This document shows positions 56,642 to 63,782 of a DNA stretch of 64,000 nucleotides, one piece after another (positions within the stretch are counted from its first letter, which is position 1; every line of letters starts with the position of its first letter). The stretch is from positions 1 to 64,000 of the forward strand of contig CAYJKO010000003.1 in assembly GCA_964371145.1 (NCBI GenBank), written 5' to 3'. The notes under the pieces are model-generated. The model had not been told where the DNA came from, searched no databases, and worked only from the letters and a program-made list of their open reading frames with translations. The stretch comes from CAUTNA01 sp964371145. Its GTDB lineage: Bacteria; Pseudomonadota; Alphaproteobacteria; Rs-D84. A program made the translations under genes and the position numbers.

Positions 56642-57277
56642 ATGAAGGCCAGAATAAACCCAACAACACAAAAATTGTTGAATTTATATCGTCAATACCA
56701 CGTTATATTGGGTGGTTGGGGTGCGATTAATCCTGTTTTTTTATCGGATGCGACGCCCGAAATTTTGACCGAATTAAAAGATTTGCCAACCGGTTCTTTA
56801 TTGGTTCAACATATCAAAAATTTACAATCTGGTAAAACACCAATAGATTCTATTGAAACAGAATTATTACCGTATTCCGGATTAATGAAAAACCAATCTC
56901 AATCAACAAAATTATCAGATGCAGATATGCATGAATTGACTCTTGCGTTAAAAAATTTCAATCCAGGAGCAAAAGATTTAACAAAAATTAAATCATTGTC
57001 TGTCGTCAAAAAATTCGGTCCAGAATGGGAAAACGGAATAAAAGCATCTTTGCAAGCCGACAATTCATTATCTGAAAAATGGGACAGCGTATTAAAAACT
57101 AATCGTGCATATAATTTATGGGATACGGCTCAACATATTGTATCCGAACCAATAACAGAACGCGTGCGCGCCCAAATCCAGGCTGAATTGCCAGATTATG
57201 AAACATATCTGCCGATGTTTGGTGATGCCGGAAATGAATTATTAAAAAAATTAAGATCATTTCTGGGCGCAGCATAA
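56642..57277 (+). CDS. Hypothetical protein, last gene of the interposed segment
   Basis: A 211-residue soluble helical protein without signal peptide or recognised domain. Segments include INPTTQKLLNLYRQYHVILGG and a C-terminal YLPMFGDAGNELLKKLRSFLG. AGAGAGAGA precedes the ATG. It lies 27 nt after the regulator gene, so they form a two-gene unit with possible toxin/antitoxin, phage-control or unrelated roles; nothing decides. A terminator directly after it abuts the end of the terminase ATPase half. Confidence 0.6.
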   Translation: MKARINPTTQKLLNLYRQYHVILGGWGAINPVFLSDATPEILTELKDLPTGSLLVQHIKNLQSGKTPIDSIETELLPYSGLMKNQSQSTKLSDADMHELTLALKNFNPGAKDLTKIKSLSVVKKFGPEWENGIKASLQADNSLSEKWDSVLKTNRAYNLWDTAQHIVSEPITERVRAQIQAELPDYETYLPMFGDAGNELLKKLRSFLGAA

Positions 57278-57279
57278 AA

Positions 57280-57312
57280 TCAAAAGACCGAATAAATTCG
57301 GTCTTATTTTTT
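57280..57312. terminator. Bidirectional intrinsic terminator at the right junction of the terminase break
   Basis: The stem AAGACCGAAT/ATTCGGTCTT has A- and T-runs. It ends the regulator unit (+) and lies just beyond the stop codon of the terminase ATPase half (-). Confidence 0.85.
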
Positions 57313-57313
57313 A

Positions 57314-57913
57314 TCAATCAGATGTTTTATAAATCGTATCCATTGTATGGGGCGTTCCTATATAAATCATAGTGCCGTTTGGCGACAGAATAAAATCCAA
57401 TTCTCTTAACCTTTCTCGTAATTTAATCCGTTTGGATTTTGTGTTACTGGTGTTTGGCACCTCTACGTCATCGCAAATAATTAAATCCGCGCGCATTCCG
57501 GTTATATTTCCATAAATACCCTGGCATACAACGGATGGTTCACGGATTCCAACAGGTCGTTGAATAGTTACTTTATGCGCCCCCCATTCTTTCTTTACCG
57601 ATGGTAACATATCTTTGCATTTTGGGTGGTTTTCCAATATATGTTTTATATGCGACACCATTCTGGAAGATAAATTTGTTTCAGCAGATAAAATTAAAAT
57701 TCTGGTTTCTGGTTTTTTATACAAACAATATGCCGCAAAAACACCCAAAACTGACGATTTTCCAGAATGACGAAAAGCCTGTAACAATCCGCGACGCGGG
57801 GGATTTTTCAATACTTCGGTCAAAAATTTCATAATTTTTTTATGATGATTTGGAGTTTGTAAATTTAAAATTTTATTCCATTCATCCAAAAAATTATAAT
57901 AATCCGTAATCAT
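57314..57913 (-). CDS. Large terminase, N-terminal (ATPase) half, separated gene
   Basis: A 199-residue protein equal to the ATPase domain of a podoviral (T7 gp19-like) terminase. Walker A is FRHSGKSS (47-54), Walker B DLIICDD (143-149) and the coupling motif IYIGTPHT (184-190). The frame stops nine residues later at KTSD, exactly where the sequence should run on into FLKGYKEL found at 53955. All ATPase motifs are intact, so the split is clean. ATG at 57913 with CAGGTGA is preferred to TTG 57934; it overlaps the fibre gene by 20 nt, so translation is coupled. Confidence 0.87.
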   Translation of the reverse strand: MITDYYNFLDEWNKILNLQTPNHHKKIMKFLTEVLKNPPRRGLLQAFRHSGKSSVLGVFAAYCLYKKPETRILILSAETNLSSRMVSHIKHILENHPKCKDMLPSVKKEWGAHKVTIQRPVGIREPSVVCQGIYGNITGMRADLIICDDVEVPNTSNTKSKRIKLRERLRELDFILSPNGTMIYIGTPHTMDTIYKTSD

Positions 57914-58442
57914 CTTTGGTTTCACCTGGCGCAATTTGTGTTATATATCCATAATCGTTTATTAATTGTGGTAACGCATTATCCAACACAGATAATAAAT
58001 TGTTAAACAATCCCAGATTTCCACCCCCACCCAATTTATCTTTTATTAAATCATTTGTGTACTGCAAAAATTCTATTGTATTTGTGTGAGTTAAATTCCA
58101 TTCTTCTAAATCTATATCGATTTGTTTGAAATCTTTAAAGGCTTCTAATAAAAAATTAAAATCCGAATTCAATGATTCCGGTTTGATTTTCAACAAAGGT
58201 TGATAATCTATTGTTCTTTCCAATTTAATTTGTCGATATATGTCTATTGTATTGTTGGCATATGGCGCGTCGACAAAAGAAACGGTTCCACCGTCATATT
58301 CAGAATTTATATTTAAATCATATTCCGAACTGTTCAAAACGACACCATTTAAAGCAACCGAAATATCGGCGGCTTGGAAAAAAGGAAAGGCAAAAACAAA
58401 TTGCGTCGTTTGCCCATCCGCGATATAAGAATTTTTATACAT
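57894..58442 (-). CDS. T7-type tail fibre, adaptor domain only
   Basis: A 182-residue protein. Residues 1-~135 are the N-terminal domain of the T7 gp17 tail-fibre family (YIADGQTTQFVFAFPFFQAADISVALNG, VSFVDAPYANNTIDIYRQIKLERTIDY, LNSDFNFLLEAFKDF), which docks the fibre to the tail tube. A GGGG hinge and a ~40-residue stub follow, with no receptor-binding shaft or tip. T7 gp17 is over 500 residues. The stub implies that receptor binding is supplied by separate proteins, for example the orphan fibres at 11.4 and 29.4 kb, or that the fibre has decayed. Confidence 0.85.
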   Translation of the reverse strand: MYKNSYIADGQTTQFVFAFPFFQAADISVALNGVVLNSSEYDLNINSEYDGGTVSFVDAPYANNTIDIYRQIKLERTIDYQPLLKIKPESLNSDFNFLLEAFKDFKQIDIDLEEWNLTHTNTIEFLQYTNDLIKDKLGGGGNLGLFNNLLSVLDNALPQLINDYGYITQIAPGETKDDYGLL

Positions 58443-58447
58443 TTCAA

Positions 58448-58795
58448 TTACCCCAACAAATCATCCAGTCGACCTAATATAGAAGTCAACACATTGGTTG
58501 TATTTGCTTTTATGCTGTTGATTTTTTTTAAATTTTCCGATTTTTTATCATCAAATGGCTGTTCTGTTTCTTCACGCAATCTTTCCAATACCGCATCTTG
58601 CGTTAAACTGGATTTAGACACCCCCGCGGCACCTGTTTTTGCACGTTGGGTTGCCAAAGCTTTATTCACCAAATTGACTTTTTCTGCTTCGTCTTTTTTG
58701 ATTTCTTCCAATATTTCTTTTTTTTCGTTTTCGGCTTCTTTTTTTGCGTTTCTATTATCCAAAATAGACGTTACGTCTGTTACGATTTGTCCCAT
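58448..58795 (-). CDS. Phage coiled-coil protein
   Basis: A 115-residue charged helical protein (NRNAKKEAENEKKEILEEIKK) with an Ala/Gly/Ser loop (ATQRAKTGAAGVSKSS). The position between tail tube B and the fibre is where podoviruses encode internal virion or tail accessory proteins. AAAAGGAGA gives the start at 58795; the longer in-frame ORF overlaps the tail-tube gene. No catalytic motif is visible. Confidence 0.65.
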   Translation of the reverse strand: MGQIVTDVTSILDNRNAKKEAENEKKEILEEIKKDEAEKVNLVNKALATQRAKTGAAGVSKSSLTQDAVLERLREETEQPFDDKKSENLKKINSIKANTTNVLTSILGRLDDLLG

Positions 58796-58812
58796 ATTTT
58801 CTCCTTTTATTA

Positions 58813-60525
58813 TTATATTTGATACCAACCGTTCAAAGTAATTGATAAAACGGTTAATGGTAATTGTTCCGAACTGCTGATACGCCAAACCGGCAAAACC
58901 GTGTCCAATGACGTACCCAACAGATTTAATGTCACATCACCCGAAAAACCGATGTGATCGGTTTCGTAAATTTCATTTGGCAAAAAAACTTTTTTACCAT
59001 TCATATATAATGATTTTGTATTTAAAATTCTGGCTGATAATTTTCTGATTCGGATTTTTTGCGGGGGATGTTTCCCACCCAAAAAAGGCAAACCAGACGC
59101 AGAAACAGAAAAACCATAATTTTCCGCATCATTTAAACATTCATCTGAAAATTTTTCCAAATTATATGATATATCACGTTTCACAGAAACGAATGTTTCG
59201 CCATCTATGACGGCGACAGATTTAAATTCGCCCTGGGTTTTATATATTCCCCACGCAGATGTACCCAAAACAGAATTTTTATTTAAAACTGCCATATCGC
59301 CGTTTTTCATAACAATGAACAATTGACCCGTTTTATCGTTATAAGCCAAATCGATTGGATAATCCATTAAATGTTTGGACAAAGCACATAAATCATTTGC
59401 ATTATAAGTCTCGCCCAAATCATCCAAAGACAATTCGCGTATATCTTTTTCGTTATTTGCAATAAATACTGTGTGCCCTTCTATTTGCTGTGGCACCAGA
59501 TATCTATTTACTATGCTGCCGACGGATGTATGCTGTTGAATATCTACAGATGACGGTGTAAGCGGTTTATTAGATATCGCCCATTCCCCAACAGATGTTA
59601 ATATTTGTAAATTATCGCTGCTGACGATTGTTGAAATTTGTTGTCTTTGTTTGGACACCAATGTTAAAAATATGGCCTCGTCGTCTAATCCCGTGCCCGT
59701 ATCAAAGTTTTTATGATTGCCTACTTTTGACATCCAAACTCCGCTTGGCCACGATTTTGAGCCGCCAAACACCAATCTATCTTGATGAAATGTGATGCTG
59801 ATTGGATATCCACGGCGTACGCCGAACGCAGATTCATACCATTCGGTAACGGGTTCATCCGGAATTACATAAGACCCATTACAATGAACGATTACAACAG
59901 TCGGGCTGATGTATTCTTTAACTGTCCATTGTTTTTCTATCAAATATAACAATCCATTTACATTTTCCGCCGTCCAAAAATCTTTATCAACGGTAAACAC
60001 AGCAAAATTATTACCTTTGTCGCTTTCGGTTATTGTAATTTTTATTCCGTCTGCATCATCAAATTTCATAAAAGGAATTTTAATCAATAAATCATCTGTT
60101 GTATGAAATCCGAAATCAGACAGAATGAATTCACCGTCCCGATTTTCCAACACCTGTGGCAAATAATCTGGATGCGTGAATATCATAGAATCAAAACGTT
60201 GGGCATATTGTACTTTTGCGATATCATTCGTGCCCCATGGCGTGATTAATCTTTGAACGATTTGCCCATCTTTATAGATAGATAAAATCTGGTTGCTTAA
60301 TGCTATTAAATAATTATCATTTTCGCCCACAACAAAATTAATTAATTTTGCATCATATTCTAAATCATTAATTAATTTTAATCCTTTGCGTCTTGTTAAA
60401 CCCCCGCCCGCCAAAACATCCATATTTTCTAATTTTGACAACCCATTTATATTTTCACGCGAAAAAAATTCTGACGAAAGTTCGCCTTTTTCAAAAGAAT
60501 TTTGCGTATAAAGAAATTTTCCCAT
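58813..60525 (-). CDS. Tail tubular protein B (T7 gp12-like nozzle)
   Basis: A 570-residue beta-rich protein. The N-terminus QNSFEKGELSSEFFSREN ... LENMDVLAGGGLTRRKGLKLI is the signature of podoviral nozzle/tail tube B proteins. Later blocks such as GYPISITFHQDRLVFGGSKSWPSGVWMSKVG and AISNKPLTPSSVDIQQHTSVG are also typical. It forms the distal tail nozzle. It is shorter than T7 gp12 (about 790) but has both conserved blocks. It lies 15 nt after tail tube A. Confidence 0.88.
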   Translation of the reverse strand: MGKFLYTQNSFEKGELSSEFFSRENINGLSKLENMDVLAGGGLTRRKGLKLINDLEYDAKLINFVVGENDNYLIALSNQILSIYKDGQIVQRLITPWGTNDIAKVQYAQRFDSMIFTHPDYLPQVLENRDGEFILSDFGFHTTDDLLIKIPFMKFDDADGIKITITESDKGNNFAVFTVDKDFWTAENVNGLLYLIEKQWTVKEYISPTVVIVHCNGSYVIPDEPVTEWYESAFGVRRGYPISITFHQDRLVFGGSKSWPSGVWMSKVGNHKNFDTGTGLDDEAIFLTLVSKQRQQISTIVSSDNLQILTSVGEWAISNKPLTPSSVDIQQHTSVGSIVNRYLVPQQIEGHTVFIANNEKDIRELSLDDLGETYNANDLCALSKHLMDYPIDLAYNDKTGQLFIVMKNGDMAVLNKNSVLGTSAWGIYKTQGEFKSVAVIDGETFVSVKRDISYNLEKFSDECLNDAENYGFSVSASGLPFLGGKHPPQKIRIRKLSARILNTKSLYMNGKKVFLPNEIYETDHIGFSGDVTLNLLGTSLDTVLPVWRISSSEQLPLTVLSITLNGWYQI

Positions 60526-60540
60526 AAATACACCTTTTGA

Positions 60541-61059
60541 TTAAAATCGCGCACTGATTAAAGAAAAATCAGATATATCGCTGTTTGTTGAAATTGTGCT
60601 GTCTATGAATTTTGCAGTTCGTAATTCTGATTCATATAACGCGACCAACATTTTAAATATATTTTGATCACCCAATAACGGAATACAAAATTCCATAGCC
60701 AATTTAATCGCCGCCAATGAATTGAAATAGCTGGGGAAAAATTCAACATCTGTTTTAACTATGGCAGTTATGGTTATTTCATCATAATGGCTGATTATTT
60801 TGTTTCCAACGACTTCCCCGTTCGATTGCAAAATTCTTAAAACGTCGGCCGGGATAACAAATTCTTCATAAACATCTTTTGTTAAATCAAATTTTTTCAT
60901 AGCAAATCGCCACGGATGCGATGCCAATAAACTGTCAATTGTCACGTCATACAAAGTATTTGCCAAATTCGCAGCGGCAGATTGGTCGTTAAAAGATACA
61001 ATCGGATTTTCGCCCAATTTTAACAATGCCGCGCTGCATAAATCTATTTTTGTAAACAT
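60541..61059 (-). CDS. Tail tubular protein A / adaptor (T7 gp11-like)
   Basis: A 172-residue protein. KIDLCSAALLKLGENPIVSFNDQSAAANLANTLYDVTIDSLLASHPWRFA is the diagnostic N-terminal helix bundle of podoviral adaptors that join portal to nozzle. AAAGGA gives the start at 61059; the longer in-frame extension is rejected. It lies between the decoration gene and the nozzle gene, the usual order. Confidence 0.88.
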   Translation of the reverse strand: MFTKIDLCSAALLKLGENPIVSFNDQSAAANLANTLYDVTIDSLLASHPWRFAMKKFDLTKDVYEEFVIPADVLRILQSNGEVVGNKIISHYDEITITAIVKTDVEFFPSYFNSLAAIKLAMEFCIPLLGDQNIFKMLVALYESELRTAKFIDSTISTNSDISDFSLISARF

Positions 61060-61083
61060 ATAAAATCCTTTGTTTATATGAAT

Positions 61084-61112
61084 AAAAGACCGCAAAATTT
61101 GCGGTCTTTTAT
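61084..61112 (-). terminator. Intrinsic terminator between the decoration and tail genes
   Basis: On the minus strand the stem AGACCGCAAA/TTTGCGGTCT is followed by TTTATT. It would limit read-through from capsid into tail genes, as T7's terminator after gene 10 does. Confidence 0.75.
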
Positions 61113-61117
61113 TATTG

Positions 61118-61348
61118 TTATCCCAACGCAGCGGTTGTAACATTTGACGCTGTCACATTGATTTTTTTAATGGAAGTATTATCTGATCCATTAATAATTA
61201 CAACGTCACCGGCATTCATCAAAGTTTTCACATTGTTAAAATATCCTGTTGCTGTGATTGTTGCCAATGTTTCAGCGGCTGAATAATGCCATAATGTGAA
61301 TCCGTTTGCATATGCAATTACGGATAAATTTTTATTTTGAAAAGCCAT
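61118..61348 (-). CDS. Small head decoration / head-fibre protein
   Basis: A 76-residue beta-rich protein beginning FQNKNLSVIAYANGFTLWHYSA, a pattern seen in short proteins encoded directly after podoviral capsid genes, and ending in a strand-rich KKINVTASNVTTAALG. It probably coats or stabilises the head. AAGGATATAAAAG precedes the ATG. Confidence 0.65.
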   Translation of the reverse strand: MAFQNKNLSVIAYANGFTLWHYSAAETLATITATGYFNNVKTLMNAGDVVIINGSDNTSIKKINVTASNVTTAALG

Positions 61349-61389
61349 CTTTTATATCCTTTGGTTTTTGTTGATTAAAGATTATATGT

Positions 61390-62208
61390 TTAAGCAGTTT
61401 CTTTGCATTTAATGCGAACAATACCATCACCATCAATCATCGCGGCCCCTTGGGACATGCTGTTGCTGATAAAGTGAGCGGCACGTTCTCCATGCCAAGA
61501 AATATCTGATTTAACATCTTGACCGCTGGCGTGACCAATGCTTGACGCATGATACATAAAACAATCACGACCATCATCTGTTGTTGGCAATCCATTATGT
61601 AAAACCCAAATTATACCCAACCATTTTTTTGTTTCAAAACCAGATACCAACGGTGTGTCACCGACATATTCCGCAGATACGAATTCATCCATACCCAACA
61701 ATGCGTTCCATTGTTGAACACCGACAACCGCAAATCTGCGACCATCATCTGGGACATCGTTTGCGTTTAATTTTTCAACCGCAGACAAAATCATATCTTT
61801 TGTTAAAGCGGACGTATAATCTCCGACAGACAAAGTTGCTGATTTCATAGCATCAATAATCAATTCATCTGTTTTACGACCCAAAGCATATGCTCCGGCA
61901 GACGCCACAACGCGTCTTTCGTCAATATTTGTTTTCAATTCATCCAATGCATCCAACCAATCGCCCGCATAATAATCTTGTAATAAACATTCAATTGGTT
62001 CGTGATTTAAATTCATTACCGGCACAATACCATGACGTGATTTTGTGCTGGCGGTACCTTTACCTACTTTTTGGAAAGTGGTGGATGCCCCAACAACACC
62101 AGATTTACTGCGAATTGTTGAACGCAATTTTGTTCCCATCTGTTGATATGCCAGATGGACATCAGCTTCGAATTGTTTTACGAAGACTTGATCAATAGAA
62201 ATAGACAT
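61390..62208 (-). CDS. Major capsid protein
   Basis: A 272-residue podoviral HK97-fold capsid subunit. The extended arm (VFVKQFEADVHLAYQQMGTKLRSTI), the segment MNLNHEPIECLLQDYYAGDWLDALDELKTNIDERRVVASA and the A-domain part RRFAVVGVQQWNALLG are as in marine and alphaproteobacterial podovirus capsids. AAAGGAAA precedes the start. It has its own leader with hairpins and a downstream terminator after the decoration gene, so capsid and decoration can be made at higher level than the tail genes. Confidence 0.88.
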   Translation of the reverse strand: MSISIDQVFVKQFEADVHLAYQQMGTKLRSTIRSKSGVVGASTTFQKVGKGTASTKSRHGIVPVMNLNHEPIECLLQDYYAGDWLDALDELKTNIDERRVVASAGAYALGRKTDELIIDAMKSATLSVGDYTSALTKDMILSAVEKLNANDVPDDGRRFAVVGVQQWNALLGMDEFVSAEYVGDTPLVSGFETKKWLGIIWVLHNGLPTTDDGRDCFMYHASSIGHASGQDVKSDISWHGERAAHFISNSMSQGAAMIDGDGIVRIKCKETA

Positions 62209-62243
62209 TTCATTTCCTTTTGTTTTTAAATTTTCAGTCCATA

Positions 62244-62268
62244 AAAAAAGTGCAATAAAAATTGCACG
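62244..62268 (-). terminator. Leader hairpin with T-run upstream of the capsid gene
   Basis: On the minus strand the stem GTGCAAT/ATTGCAC is followed by seven T about 40 nt before the capsid start codon. It has the form of an intrinsic terminator in the capsid leader. Confidence 0.65.
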
Positions 62269-62287
62269 GCTTGTATTGAACTTGAAT

Positions 62288-62315
62288 CTTTTGGTTATGC
62301 GAAATGCGCCAAAAG
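62288..62315 (-). other. Inverted repeat in the capsid leader
   Basis: CTTTTGG/CCAAAAG arms with a 14-nt loop and no T-run. Could be a regulatory RNA structure or a protein-binding palindrome. Confidence 0.45.
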
Positions 62316-62361
62316 ATAAAAGTCGCGGGTTTTTAAATTTTAAAAATTGTCCGCAATTAAA

Positions 62362-62395
62362 AAATCAGAACGGACATAATAATATCCGTTCTGAA
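62362..62395 (-). terminator. Second terminator after the histone-like gene
   Basis: On the minus strand the stem CAGAACGGA/TCCGTTCTG is followed by ATTTTTT. Confidence 0.75.
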
Positions 62396-62402
62396 ATTTT
62401 AA

Positions 62403-62430
62403 CAAAAAACCCCGCGATTGCGGGGTTTAT
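62403..62430 (-). terminator. First terminator after the histone-like gene
   Basis: On the minus strand the stem AACCCCGC/GCGGGGTT is followed by a T-run. Confidence 0.85.
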
Positions 62431-62434
62431 AAAT

Positions 62435-62794
62435 TTATTTTTTCTTTGCACAAGGCTTTCTGGAACCGCAAGCTTTTTTTGCAACCGGTTTTTTAACCGC
62501 AGCTTTTTTAACAGCTGGTTTTGCAACAGCTTTTTTAGCAGCTGGTTTTGCAACAGCTTTTTTAACAGCTGGTTTTGCAACAGCTTTTTTAACAGCTGGT
62601 TTTGCAGCAGCTTTTTTAACAGCTGGTTTTGCAGCAGCTTTTTTAACAGCTGGTTTTGCAGCAGCTTTTTTTGCAGCTGGTTTTTTTACAGCTTTTTTAG
62701 CAGCAGTTTTTTTTGCAACAGGTTTTTTTTCAACAGTTGGTTTTACTTCTGCTGTTTTTTTTGCAGCGGCTTTTTTAAAGAATGAAAATAACAT
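62435..62794 (-). CDS. Histone H1-like Lys/Ala-rich protein inside the virion cluster
   Basis: A 119-residue protein made almost only of Lys, Ala, Pro and Val, with ~8-residue units of the form A-K-P-A-V-K-K-A repeated about ten times. This is the H1 C-terminal-tail / AlgP type that binds and condenses DNA without a fold. It ends with two cysteines (KKACGSRKPCAKKK). AAAGGAGAGAAG precedes the ATG. It has its own promoter and two terminators, and lies between scaffold and capsid. A role in compacting host or packaged DNA is inferred. Confidence 0.75.
   Translation of the reverse strand: MLFSFFKKAAAKKTAEVKPTVEKKPVAKKTAAKKAVKKPAAKKAAAKPAVKKAAAKPAVKKAAAKPAVKKAVAKPAVKKAVAKPAAKKAVAKPAVKKAAVKKPVAKKACGSRKPCAKKK
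62495..62690 (-). repeat. Tandem 24-bp repeats within the histone-like gene
   Basis: The unit, near AACAGCTGGTTTTGCAACAG on the plus strand plus a T-run, recurs about eight times with few changes and encodes the KPAVKKAA units. Copy number is likely to vary by slippage. Confidence 0.8.
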
Positions 62795-62849
62795 TCTTCT
62801 CTCCTTTTCTTGTTTTTTTTAATCGGCAAAGTTTTTTGCTCTTAATTTT

Positions 62850-62878
62850 ATTTTATCTAAAATAGAAATAAATCACAA
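62850..62878 (-). promoter_or_regulatory. Promoter of the histone-like gene
   Basis: On the minus strand it reads TTGTGA (62873-62878), a 17-nt spacer and TAAAAT (62850-62855). Confidence 0.6.
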
Positions 62879-62897
62879 GAAAAAAAATTATTTTTTT

Positions 62898-63554
62898 TTA
62901 TGAATATAATTTTTTAAAACCATTTTCTATTTTGCGAACATATTCCGCATCTTTTTCGCGCCAATATTTTGGATCGCGCATCATATTTTTTAAATCTTGT
63001 TCTGTAAAATTTTGTGTTGCATTTTTATCAGTTTTTACAGATGGTTCAACCGATTGCATCATTTTAAAAACACTTTGAATTCCGGCGGCTGAACACGATA
63101 ATGATTCAAATGCGTCCGATGGTAAAAATTTTTCCCCAAATGATTTTATTTCGCGTAAAGCAGACACCATTTGTTCACGCCCGCCGAAAAATTTTTCCAA
63201 TTCTATTTCAGATGAATTTATTTCACTGGCGCGCAAAATATCAGACAGAACAGGAGACAAAAATTCTTCTGCGATTTCATTAATTTTTTCAACCTGTTTC
63301 GACGTCAAACCAATTTCATGAAATTTTGCGCGAACATTTTCATCGTCAAACATTTCATTCATCATATAATCTGATGAATTATCCGGAACACCAATTGCAC
63401 GATTAAATTTGCATATAGAATCAGCGTCCGCATCGTCCCCGGGCACCGTGACCATTGCGCCCATTTTCTTTTCCAATTCTGAATAAGATTTTATCAAACC
63501 ATCCATATTAACGGTACCATCTTCGTTCAAAAATTTTTTTGGAATATTATCCAT
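62898..63554 (-). CDS. Capsid scaffolding protein
   Basis: A 218-residue acidic, helical protein. The opening IPKKFLNEDGTVNMDGLIKSYSELEKKMG is the usual start of podoviral scaffolds, and the basic/helical C-terminus (DLKNMMRDPKYWREKDAEYVRKIENGFKKLY) is the capsid-binding end. It shapes the procapsid and leaves before maturation. AAAGGAG gives the start at 63554; it overlaps the holin-like gene end by 8 nt. Confidence 0.8.
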   Translation of the reverse strand: MDNIPKKFLNEDGTVNMDGLIKSYSELEKKMGAMVTVPGDDADADSICKFNRAIGVPDNSSDYMMNEMFDDENVRAKFHEIGLTSKQVEKINEIAEEFLSPVLSDILRASEINSSEIELEKFFGGREQMVSALREIKSFGEKFLPSDAFESLSCSAAGIQSVFKMMQSVEPSVKTDKNATQNFTEQDLKNMMRDPKYWREKDAEYVRKIENGFKKLYS

Positions 63555-63768
63555 TTTTATCTCCTTTTTTGTCTTTTTTATCAGACTGTTTTTCATTAGA
63601 TTTGCGCAGAAAAAATATTCCGCCCAATGTGAATATTGTTTGCAACATATCAAATATATCTATGTCACCTATCATATATGCACCGACAGCCGATAAAATG
63701 CCGGTAACTGACAAAACATATGTGCGATGCCCAGATAAAAGCCCGCCATAAATAATTTTTTTCATCAT
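63547..63768 (-). CDS. Holin-like phage membrane protein
   Basis: A 73-residue protein with two hydrophobic helices (about 13-34 and 37-54) and a highly charged C-terminus (KSNEKQSDKKDKKGDKNG), the layout of class II holins that let the endolysin cross the inner membrane. It lies 14 nt after the endolysin-like gene, supporting a lysis role. No family is assigned with certainty. Confidence 0.6.
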   Translation of the reverse strand: MMKKIIYGGLLSGHRTYVLSVTGILSAVGAYMIGDIDIFDMLQTIFTLGGIFFLRKSNEKQSDKKDKKGDKNG

Positions 63769-63782
63769 TTTTTATCTTTTAT

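Noticed and set aside
53149..57934. Insertion sequence as cause of the terminase break
   Set aside because: No transposase, terminal inverted repeats or target-site duplication can be seen at either junction.
57913..57934. TTG start extending the terminase ATPase half
   Set aside because: The ATG at 57913 has a well-placed AGGTGA; the extension overlaps the fibre gene and is not conserved-looking.
62276..62785. Plus-strand ORF rich in SWFCNSFFN repeats
   Set aside because: It is the antisense of the Lys/Ala-rich tandem repeats and has no ribosome-binding site.
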